From Muribaculaceae bacterium (GTDB taxonomy: Bacteria > Bacteroidota > Bacteroidia > Bacteroidales > Muribaculaceae), in NCBI GenBank assembly GCA_023663365.1, contig JAMPHP010000002.1:152677-216676 (forward strand): a stretch of 64,000 nt of DNA. The letters are read 5' to 3'. Position numbers and translations under genes: made by a program. Position 1 is the first letter of the stretch. The number at the start of each line of letters is the position of its first letter. The notes under the pieces were generated by a model that was not told the origin of the DNA, did not search any database, and saw only the letters and a program-made list of their open reading frames with translations. Positions 53,610-60,456 of this stretch are shown here, piece after piece.

Positions 53610-55517
53610 CTAAATATCCATTTTCAGGTTTTCAATGATGAATAATTGACGTTCTCGGGTGTTTTTGCCACGATAGAAAGAGAGCGTTTTGGATAAATCT
53701 TCATTTGGGGCTAAAGGTAGCCGCATCAAGCGCATGTCTGGGCCGATGAAGTCGGCAAACTCATGGGGAGAAATTTCGCCAAGACCTTTGAATCGGGTTA
53801 TTTCGGCCCGGTCTCCAAAACGATTGATTGCGGCAATACGTTCTTCATCGGTATAGCAATACACCGAATTATCGTTATTTGGGGATTTTGAGCGAGTTCC
53901 GTGCCGTTTGCTGTCACGCACTCTGAACAGCGGTGTTTCGAGCACATAGAGATTGCCGTTGATAAGTAGGTCGGGGTAATATTGCAGAAAGAACGTTACG
54001 AGCAGCAGTCGGATATGCATCCCGTCGACATCCGCATCCGTTGCAATTATCACCTTATTATATCGTAATCCTTCGATGCCTTTTTCTATTCCAAGCGCAT
54101 TGCGAAGGAGACTCAATTCCGTATTGGCAGCTACTTTGTCGTATGTTGCTGAATAGGTGTTAAGAGTCTTGCCCTTCAACTTAAAGACTGCCTGAGAGTT
54201 GACATCGCGTACTTTTTCAATAGAGCCTCCTGCACTGTCACCCTCGGTAATAAAAATAGATGAGGCCATTCGCTCGTCCTCTGTTTGACGCGAATTGTTG
54301 AGGTGCCAACGACAGTCGCTAAGTTTTGGATTGTAGATTGCAACTCGCCTAGAGGATGATTTGGTTGATTGGCTGATGGCTTTTAGATCTTTCCTCATCC
54401 GGGCGCTATCTTTTGCCCGTTTGAGTATAGTTGCAAGAGTGTCGGTATGGCGATGGAGATAATTGTCGAGTTCTACCGACAAAAAATCCTGAATGAATTT
54501 ATACACAGTCACACCTCCGGGACCAACTTCCTTACTGTTCAGCTTTACCTTTGTCTGGGATTGAAATTGTGGGTTTTCTAAGCGGATTGATATGACAGCA
54601 ATCATCCCATTTCTGATGTCGGCAAGGTCAATATCTTTTTTTATGACATCTTTAATCGTGCGTGCCACAATCTCCCGAAAAGCAATCTGATGTGTGCCGC
54701 CAAACTTTGTAAATTGGCCATTGGCAAACGAAAAGAAACGCTCCTCATTTTGATTGGTATGCATAAAGCAAATCTCAATATCCGGGCCTGTCAAATATAT
54801 GTCTTCATATAATCCTCCCGAAGGAACTGCCTCAGCGATAAAATCACGAAGACCATTTTTCGAGAATATTGTCGCGTCATTATATACAACAGTAAGTCCT
54901 TGATTTACATAAGTGGTATTCCGAAGCATCAAACGGATTATATCATCATCGATTCTGTAGTCTTTGAAGATTGTCTCATCTGGTTTGAATCGAACAAATG
55001 TACCGTTAGGCTCATCCGTTGACTCTTCGGGGCAGTCTTCAATCAATACGGCTCGCTCGAACACACTGCGCTTCTTACGTCCATTACGGACGGAATAAAC
55101 TTCAAAATGTTCAGACAAAGCATTGACGGCCTTTATGCCGACACCATTAAGTCCGCCCGATTTGACATAGGCTCCCGATCCGTAGTTGGCACCGGTATTG
55201 ATTTGAGAAACCACGCGAGTTACGCAGTTTAGCGGTATGCCACGACCAAAGTCTCTTATGGATATTGCTCCATCTGAGACTTCAACTATCAGCTTTTTAC
55301 CATACCCCATTATAAACTCATTGACCGAGTTGTCGATAACTTCTTTGAATAGTACATAAAGCGCATCTTCATAGTCTGAGCCATCTCCGGGAGTGCCCAC
55401 CCACATTCCGGGGCGCTGTCGAATGTGTTCGCTCCAACTAAGGGTGCGAATATTTTCCTCAGTATAAGATGCTTCATCAGCCTTGGCGGTAGTTATATCG
55501 GTATCTTTTGCCATCAT
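53610..55517 (-). CDS. parE: Type IIA topoisomerase subunit B (ParE type)
   Basis: A 635-residue GyrB/ParE-like subunit. GHKL ATPase motifs KEVIDNSVNEF, RDFGRGIPL and GGLNGVGIKAVNALS; transducer domain; TOPRIM with FITEGDSAGGS and TDADVDGMHIR; C-terminal FKGLGEISPHEFADF. Length and start (ENIRTLSWSEHIRQRPGMWV) fit Bacteroidetes ParE better than GyrB. No ParC/GyrA partner gene is next to it. Whether it is the chromosomal ParE or an element-borne paralogue cannot be settled here; its setting among accessory genes favours the latter. Confidence 0.9.
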   Translation of the reverse strand: MMAKDTDITTAKADEASYTEENIRTLSWSEHIRQRPGMWVGTPGDGSDYEDALYVLFKEVIDNSVNEFIMGYGKKLIVEVSDGAISIRDFGRGIPLNCVTRVVSQINTGANYGSGAYVKSGGLNGVGIKAVNALSEHFEVYSVRNGRKKRSVFERAVLIEDCPEESTDEPNGTFVRFKPDETIFKDYRIDDDIIRLMLRNTTYVNQGLTVVYNDATIFSKNGLRDFIAEAVPSGGLYEDIYLTGPDIEICFMHTNQNEERFFSFANGQFTKFGGTHQIAFREIVARTIKDVIKKDIDLADIRNGMIAVISIRLENPQFQSQTKVKLNSKEVGPGGVTVYKFIQDFLSVELDNYLHRHTDTLATILKRAKDSARMRKDLKAISQSTKSSSRRVAIYNPKLSDCRWHLNNSRQTEDERMASSIFITEGDSAGGSIEKVRDVNSQAVFKLKGKTLNTYSATYDKVAANTELSLLRNALGIEKGIEGLRYNKVIIATDADVDGMHIRLLLVTFFLQYYPDLLINGNLYVLETPLFRVRDSKRHGTRSKSPNNDNSVYCYTDEERIAAINRFGDRAEITRFKGLGEISPHEFADFIGPDMRLMRLPLAPNEDLSKTLSFYRGKNTRERQLFIIENLKMDI

Positions 55518-55543
55518 CGTTTTCTAAAGAGTATATTACGAGG

Positions 55544-55551
55544 CAAAAATA
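55544..55551 (-). promoter_or_regulatory. -7 element of the ParE-type gene
   Basis: TATTTTTG on the minus strand matches the consensus and gives a leader of about 20 nt before the start at 55517 (or the second ATG at 55514). Confidence 0.5.
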
Positions 55552-55766
55552 GCGAGCGCGACTGCCAAAAACTGACAGCCGCGCTTATGGAACGGTGATT
55601 TTAATCGCCTAATATCAGAATGTAGACCTTATGGTTAGAGGCGATTCTTTGTGAACAAAGCGCTTCGCGATAAGGAAACAGCCAATTCACTTATCTTGCT
55701 CTGGGGTTTTAAATTGACTCCGGTCCAAAAGTCGTTGAAACGTAGCCAATCCGGGATTGTGTAGAA

Positions 55767-56909
55767 TTACCATGCATATAAGCCATTTTTTCGAGTAAAT
55801 GACAGCGCTATATAATCCGCAATTTCATACTCTTCATTCTCATAATAGAAATTATAAGCGCCCTTTATAGCAGCTAATGGGCCACGTCCATCTTCACTAT
55901 ATATCCATCCGGAAGACCTAAAAACAGGAATTTCATTTAATAATCGCACCATAATTACTCCCGACATTTTGGATTTCATTTTTCTTAGTTCAACAGCAAT
56001 AGTTGCGATTGCGATTCGAGCAATTAGGTTTAAATTCTCTGCACTCAATTTATTAATACATTCAAAAATTACATTTTTGAAATGGTTATATTCAGGTGAA
56101 TTGTTACAGCAATTTACTTCGTTGTACCACATCTCGGATGGCAGGGGTGAGTATAACTTGTAGTACTTTAACCTATCAACAATATGCCTGCCCATTTCAT
56201 CTGATTGCGCATGATTTCTCACAAGGTAATTTGGATGATGAATATGGAAAACAATTGTTTGATTAATTTTATATTCCTCTATGTTAATATCATTAATAGT
56301 TTGCGTTGAGATTAGTTCTGCTTCATTTTGCCACTTCCAGCTATCGTATTCTGCTTTATTTTTATAAAAAAAGAATATTACATTTGGAGAAAATATTTTT
56401 ATAAAATCGTAGATATTAGATATGTCAAGGTCTGAAGCCAAATTCTGTATTTTATATAACTCCACAAAATCGTTATATGACCAATCACAAAACGTTTTGG
56501 ATTTTGAGGATTCGATTGACAGGCAATTGTTCCAGGCAATCGACGGAATAAAGAGTCCGTCCGGACTCAAAATATCTTCTTTAGATACACCATATATATC
56601 CCCTAAAATTTGTGCAAAATACTGCCAAAATGGATTTCGCCACTCTGTAGGTCCCTTTTTTCGAAACTCCTTGATACCCCAAAGTGGATCATTGGCTGCG
56701 GAGGATAAACACCCCCATCCATAAGTTTCTTTACCCATTATGGCAATTTTAACGTGTGATTTTTCGTAAAGAGAACCGTAGCATGGGATAAAAAGTGCCG
56801 GAGTTTCATCTAAGACATCCTGCCTTATATTCAACTCGTGAAGGCGAGCATAAAAACTTGTAGCTTTAGGCTCATAGAATTCTATATATCGTTCATCTAA
56901 GGATTTCAT
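55767..56909 (-). CDS. Unknown AT-rich gene (380 aa)
   Basis: Not recognised. It is visibly more AT-rich than its neighbours. KIAIMGKETYGWG near residue 55, FIPSIAWNNCLS and IVFHIHHPNYLVRN recall the order of motifs in uracil-DNA glycosylase-fold proteins, but resemblance is weak. It begins 22 nt after the exonuclease stop and may be the third gene of a WYL-exonuclease operon. Recent transfer is likely from its composition. Confidence 0.65.
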   Translation of the reverse strand: MKSLDERYIEFYEPKATSFYARLHELNIRQDVLDETPALFIPCYGSLYEKSHVKIAIMGKETYGWGCLSSAANDPLWGIKEFRKKGPTEWRNPFWQYFAQILGDIYGVSKEDILSPDGLFIPSIAWNNCLSIESSKSKTFCDWSYNDFVELYKIQNLASDLDISNIYDFIKIFSPNVIFFFYKNKAEYDSWKWQNEAELISTQTINDINIEEYKINQTIVFHIHHPNYLVRNHAQSDEMGRHIVDRLKYYKLYSPLPSEMWYNEVNCCNNSPEYNHFKNVIFECINKLSAENLNLIARIAIATIAVELRKMKSKMSGVIMVRLLNEIPVFRSSGWIYSEDGRGPLAAIKGAYNFYYENEEYEIADYIALSFTRKNGLYAW

Positions 56910-56931
56910 AAGGTTATTCTCTATAGTCCCT

Positions 56932-57489
56932 CTACTTCAGGATTTTCAGTGCTATGGCAGCGCAGGCTTCGGCATCGGCAAGAGCGTCGTGGTGATTTTC
57001 GAGGTGGAAGCCGCAGGCCTCGGCCACTATGTGGAGCTGATGGCTGGGGAGGTCGAGGTGGCGCCGCGAGGCTGCGAGTGTGCAGTAGAACTCATAATCA
57101 GGATACTCCATGCCATATTCAGCAAACGCCGCTTTGAGGCAGCTCTCGTCGAAGGGCTTGTTATGAGCCACCAGTGGAAGACCCTTGATTCTTTCTTGGA
57201 CTTGTGCCCACACCTCAGGGAAAGTTGGCGCACTTTCAGTATCGGCTTGTGTAAGGCCGTGAATTTCAGTTGTCCAATAAGAGTAATAGTTAGGTGTGGG
57301 TTTGATTAGACTGTAAAATCGGTCTACTATCTCACCGTCACGCACTATAATCAATCCAACGCTGCACACGCTGCACCGGCGGCCGTTGGCTGTTTCAAAA
57401 TCTATCGCTACAAAATTGCCGTTTAAGTGAGGGCAATCTGAGCTTGCTCGGAGATTGTCGAGCGGCAGGTAATTATCTAACTCTTGCAT
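56932..57489 (-). CDS. DEDDh 3'-5' exonuclease (DnaQ-like)
   Basis: A 185-residue exonuclease domain. The acidic residues are in FVAIDFETANG (DxE), HNKPFDESCL (D) and NHHDALADAEA (H and D), the DEDDh pattern of DnaQ/epsilon proteins. It is not fused to a BRCT or polymerase domain. It follows the WYL regulator by 5 nt, so the pair is coupled. It may act on DNA or RNA ends in the system. Confidence 0.87.
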   Translation of the reverse strand: MQELDNYLPLDNLRASSDCPHLNGNFVAIDFETANGRRCSVCSVGLIIVRDGEIVDRFYSLIKPTPNYYSYWTTEIHGLTQADTESAPTFPEVWAQVQERIKGLPLVAHNKPFDESCLKAAFAEYGMEYPDYEFYCTLAASRRHLDLPSHQLHIVAEACGFHLENHHDALADAEACAAIALKILK

Positions 57490-57494
57490 CTTTA

Positions 57495-58409
57495 TTACTT
57501 TTTGTTGTAAACATTGTATAATTCCTCAACCCAGCCTTTCATCTGGTCCACCACTTCTTTGGGTGAAAGCACCTCTATCCACGAGCCTCCATGGAGCATT
57601 TCCATGAAAAACTCCTCAGTGGGAGCGACTTTCACTTCAAACTCAGCATAGTCGCCCTCATCCACAAGCAAGCGTTGCGAATGGTGGATTGGCAGTGACA
57701 TTATATAATATTTATGAGGATTATAGACCCTGAATTTTATTGGCTCTTCAAACGGCTCAGTCCAACGGGATACTCCAATATAGTCATGAAAATATTCCGC
57801 AGCGTTGAAGTCGGCGGGGTAGGCGAACCCTTCTTTAAGCTCATTGGCCTCCTCAATACGGTCAAGACCATACGTATTACGCTTCCGCTCTCCATAAGGA
57901 TAACTGTCACCTACAACATACCACCTGTTGTTATACAATTTTACGCACAGCGGCTCGACTGCAAAGGTGGAGCTATATATCTTGCCGAAGCCTCGGTAGG
58001 TAATCTGTACTTTGTGATTATGCTTCAATGCAGAAATAATCGTGGCAAGATTGGCCCGACCGGAAGGAATCTCTTCAAGCAGAATCTTATCCTGAATATC
58101 AAGGTTGCCCAAAAGAGTCGTACCCATCGACACCGAGTCAAGGAGCCATTTTTTCACTTTATTACCCTCAATTCTTTCAGGATCGAGAATCGAATAGCGG
58201 TAAGGCGGCTTCTGCTCATTCACAATGACGACCCCAAATTGTTCTTGAATGCCATCTTTCCAGCGATTGAAAGTAGCCCGGTCCAGGGCTTTGTCACTAT
58301 AATTATGTTCTGACAGCCATCTGTCGGATATATCTCGAAGCGTGATTCCTGATTCACCGCTTCGATGAATGACGTCAAGCAGCCATATATATTTCTGTGT
58401 GAGGGTCAT
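57495..58409 (-). CDS. WYL-domain transcriptional regulator
   Basis: A 304-residue protein: winged-helix N-terminus (about 1-90), WYL domain about 125-215 (HKVQITYRGFGKIYSSTFAV, NNRWYVVGD, YGLDRIEEA) and a C-terminal WCX region. WYL proteins sense nucleic acid ligands and control defence or DNA-repair genes. It heads a minus-strand operon with the exonuclease and is divergent from a second winged-helix gene. Confidence 0.9.
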   Translation of the reverse strand: MTLTQKYIWLLDVIHRSGESGITLRDISDRWLSEHNYSDKALDRATFNRWKDGIQEQFGVVIVNEQKPPYRYSILDPERIEGNKVKKWLLDSVSMGTTLLGNLDIQDKILLEEIPSGRANLATIISALKHNHKVQITYRGFGKIYSSTFAVEPLCVKLYNNRWYVVGDSYPYGERKRNTYGLDRIEEANELKEGFAYPADFNAAEYFHDYIGVSRWTEPFEEPIKFRVYNPHKYYIMSLPIHHSQRLLVDEGDYAEFEVKVAPTEEFFMEMLHGGSWIEVLSPKEVVDQMKGWVEELYNVYNKK

Positions 58410-58434
58410 ACCGGGTTATATTTGTTTACGGCTA

Positions 58435-58442
58435 CAAAGTTA
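58435..58442 (-). promoter_or_regulatory. -7 element of the WYL regulator gene
   Basis: TAACTTTG on the minus strand, about 25 nt before the ATG at 58409. Confidence 0.6.
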
Positions 58443-58526
58443 ACGAAATTGGTGTATCATTTAGTGCTACACACTTGAAAAATGTAAAGATTTTATGCTG
58501 TCACGAATTCTGAAACACCCCTGCCA

Positions 58527-58534
58527 TAACTTTG
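58527..58534 (+). promoter_or_regulatory. -7 element of the second regulator gene
   Basis: TAACTTTG on the plus strand, 19 nt before the ATG at 58554. With 58435-58442 it makes a divergent promoter pair about 85 nt apart. Confidence 0.65.
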
Positions 58535-58553
58535 TGCCATCATTAAAGGAATT

Positions 58554-59357
58554 ATGGCAGCAAATCAGTTAAAGCAGTCGCTTTGGTTCATGAGGGAGAT
58601 TCTGCAGTCGGGTGCCCGTGGCATCTCGCGCGAAGAACTTTGCTCCAAGTGGGCTGTATCCTCTATGAACGATTATCCCGGGGAGGAAATATCCGAGCGC
58701 ACATTTCATCGCCAGCGCCGATTATTGGAGGATGCCTTCCAAGTGACTATTGAATGTAGCAAAGACGGCAACAAGCGTTACCGCTTGTCGGCCGATGACC
58801 TCACTCCGGGCAGGCCATCATTGCTTGACCTTGTATTGCTGCGGGCAAAAGAAGATGTTGATACTACCTCTTCCCTGAAACAGATAGTTTTGTTATTGAC
58901 ATCTGGAAACAAACTGATGCCCGAGGATGAGGCTGCGCTTAACTATTTGACAGCTCAGCTGCATAGAATCCCATACGACTATGGCCAACGCTTGATATCC
59001 TCCGTGGAGCGTGGTGTAATCAGTCATGCCGACCAAGCTGAGTGGGACATCGATTATAAATACTATATTGCATTGTGGAACGAGGCAACTTTCCGGCGCA
59101 CGCGCCAGTGGCTCTCTGTAGGCTTGTGTCCCGATGGAATTTACTTCTATATCGTCAGTGATGACCAGGATTTTTATTTAAGAGAGCAAAGAGCAGCACT
59201 GATTGGAGCCGGTGAGGGTGTCCGCTATCACCGTGGCTACTGGTGGCATGAAATGAAAGACCCGAGCCTTTTCTGTATGCCGTATGCCGCAGTCCCCGAC
59301 TATGGCGAAATTATTGGCCGTTGTGAGTATATTCTTTCTCTAATGGAAAAAGTATAA
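58554..59357 (+). CDS. WYL-like winged-helix protein (267 aa)
   Basis: The N-terminus (MAANQLKQSLWFMREILQSG, then ISERTFHRQRRLLEDAFQV) matches the winged helix of WYL-type regulators and parallels the layout of the divergent gene. The C-terminal half has an expected length for a sensor domain but no clean WYL motif; it is helical with many aromatic residues. Probably a diverged paralogue that acts with or against the other regulator, by inference. Confidence 0.75.
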   Translation: MAANQLKQSLWFMREILQSGARGISREELCSKWAVSSMNDYPGEEISERTFHRQRRLLEDAFQVTIECSKDGNKRYRLSADDLTPGRPSLLDLVLLRAKEDVDTTSSLKQIVLLLTSGNKLMPEDEAALNYLTAQLHRIPYDYGQRLISSVERGVISHADQAEWDIDYKYYIALWNEATFRRTRQWLSVGLCPDGIYFYIVSDDQDFYLREQRAALIGAGEGVRYHRGYWWHEMKDPSLFCMPYAAVPDYGEIIGRCEYILSLMEKV

Positions 59358-59394
59358 AAATATGCCGCTGACAGATATTGGCAGGCGCACAGGC

Positions 59395-59402
59395 TAAATT
59401 TG
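59395..59402 (+). promoter_or_regulatory. -7 element before the FtsZ-like gene
   Basis: TAAATTTG fits TAnnTTTG. The leader to ATG 59508 would be about 100 nt. The preceding gene could also read through. Confidence 0.4.
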
Positions 59403-59507
59403 CAATGGAACGGCAAATTTTAATCTCCATTAGAATATTAACCAACTCAAAAAATCGACTATACACTAATCTACAAGGAAAAAATCCAAATACAGAGACA
59501 GACAAGT

Positions 59508-60059
59508 ATGAAGAAAACAATGATAATAGGCGTAGGCGGAGCAGGATGCAATATGGCCAACACCTTCCGCCGCGAGGCAAAATCCGATTCAATCAAAAAC
59601 GCTATCTATGTGTTTGCCGACCACCGGCGACCCGAGATTGATTATTTCGAGTGGGCCGACGATTTCACAGCCTTTCTGAATTTATACAACATTAACCTCT
59701 ACAACGACTTGCCGGACGGTTTTCTCAAAGATGTGGAAAAAGTTTACGTACTTGCCGGACTGGGTGGTCAGACCGGAACCGCATGGACTCCTGTTATCGC
59801 TCGGTTCGCGAAATTCAGTGATGTAAAATATGTATCGGCTATTGTGACCACTCCTTTTATCTTTGAGGGAGAACGCCACTTGGCTCATGCGCTTGACGGG
59901 CTTACAAAGATCAAGGACCAAAATCTTGATTTGGTGATAGCTCTCAACAACGAAAAGCTCGCAGAGCAATATGCAAATATCAATTTTTCCAACGCATTCG
60001 ACTATGCCGATAAAGCTGTCCTTGCAGCCATTGAGGAAAATCTCAGATTGAAAAGATAG
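59508..60059 (+). CDS. FtsZ-like GTP-binding domain protein, truncated form (183 aa)
   Basis: It matches only the N-terminal nucleotide-binding domain of FtsZ: GVGGAGCNM (8-16), the tubulin signature loop GLGGQTGTA (84-92, GGGTGTG-like), VTTPFIFEGE (113-122), NNEKL (147-151) and the AFDYADKAVLAAIEE helix. The C-terminal half of FtsZ, with the T7 synergy loop that completes GTP hydrolysis between subunits, is absent although the frame is intact. It should bind GTP and could contact one face of FtsZ. It is coupled to a small membrane protein. Confidence 0.85.
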   Translation: MKKTMIIGVGGAGCNMANTFRREAKSDSIKNAIYVFADHRRPEIDYFEWADDFTAFLNLYNINLYNDLPDGFLKDVEKVYVLAGLGGQTGTAWTPVIARFAKFSDVKYVSAIVTTPFIFEGERHLAHALDGLTKIKDQNLDLVIALNNEKLAEQYANINFSNAFDYADKAVLAAIEENLRLKR

Positions 60060-60063
60060 TTGT

Positions 60064-60306
60064 ATGACAAAAGAACAGCTTTCCATAAAGATTACCAAGC
60101 TGAGTATAGTCGTAGGGATTTGTGGAGGTGTCGCACAGGCACTCGGCTCCCCCGAACATCCAACTAAATGGCTTGCTGTTGGCTTGTTGGCAGGCTTGGC
60201 AATCAGCTTGCACGAATGGCGAAAAGTCGTTGAAATACTAATCGCAGAGTATAACCGGCTGAAAAAGCTGGAATCAGATAAAAATAAAGGATGTAGCGAA
60301 AAATGA
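60064..60306 (+). CDS. Small membrane protein (80 aa)
   Basis: Two hydrophobic stretches (about 10-27 and 34-48), then a charged C-terminal helix (EWRKVVEILIAEYNRLKKLE). Not recognised as a family. It starts 4 nt after the FtsZ-like gene and may tether that protein to the membrane. Confidence 0.6.
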   Translation: MTKEQLSIKITKLSIVVGICGGVAQALGSPEHPTKWLAVGLLAGLAISLHEWRKVVEILIAEYNRLKKLESDKNKGCSEK

Positions 60307-60320
60307 CGCACCCTCCGTAC

Positions 60321-60328
60321 TAACTTTG
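60321..60328 (+). promoter_or_regulatory. -7 element of the tRNA-like gene
   Basis: TAACTTTG lies 16 nt before the predicted 5' end of the tRNA-like sequence at 60344. No good -33 match. Confidence 0.5.
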
Positions 60329-60343
60329 CAGCAAACTCAATCA

Positions 60344-60420
60344 GGCCCGGTGGCGGAAACGGATAGACGCGCTTTATATTAGATGGAAAGTACACTGCTG
60401 GATCGTACCCAGCCCGGGCT
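60344..60420 (+). tRNA. Aberrant tRNA-like gene (leucine-type body)
   Basis: A 77-nt cloverleaf. Acceptor stem 60344-60350 / 60414-60420 (7 bp, first pair G-U). D-arm TGGCGG...AGACGCG as in bacterial tRNA-Leu. Anticodon stem CTTT/AAAG around an expanded loop holding TTAGA (UAG anticodon if T60379 is U33). A 6-nt variable loop, too short for leucine. T-arm GCTGG/CCAGC with loop ATCGTAC, in which the usual T54 and A58 are exchanged. No CCA is encoded. It could be a functional odd tRNA, a decoy or a decaying copy. Confidence 0.55.
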
Positions 60421-60434
60421 GCAAATAATTTAAT

Positions 60435-60449
60435 TTGAAAAATTTTCAA
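60435..60449. promoter_or_regulatory. Palindrome before the FtsK-DnaA gene
   Basis: TTGAAAA (60435-60441) and TTTTCAA (60443-60449) flank one base, 7 nt before ATG 60457. Either an operator for the fusion gene or a short hairpin after the tRNA-like gene. Confidence 0.4.
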
Positions 60450-60456
60450 CAGCAAT

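Noticed and set aside
59508-60059. Frameshifted full-length FtsZ
   Set aside because: No remnants of the FtsZ C-terminal domain are seen after 60059; a different small membrane protein follows after 4 nt.
60344-60420. Ordinary tRNA-Leu or a tmRNA
   Set aside because: The variable loop is too short for tRNA-Leu, the anticodon loop is oversized and the T-loop departs from consensus; there is no tag-coding region for tmRNA.
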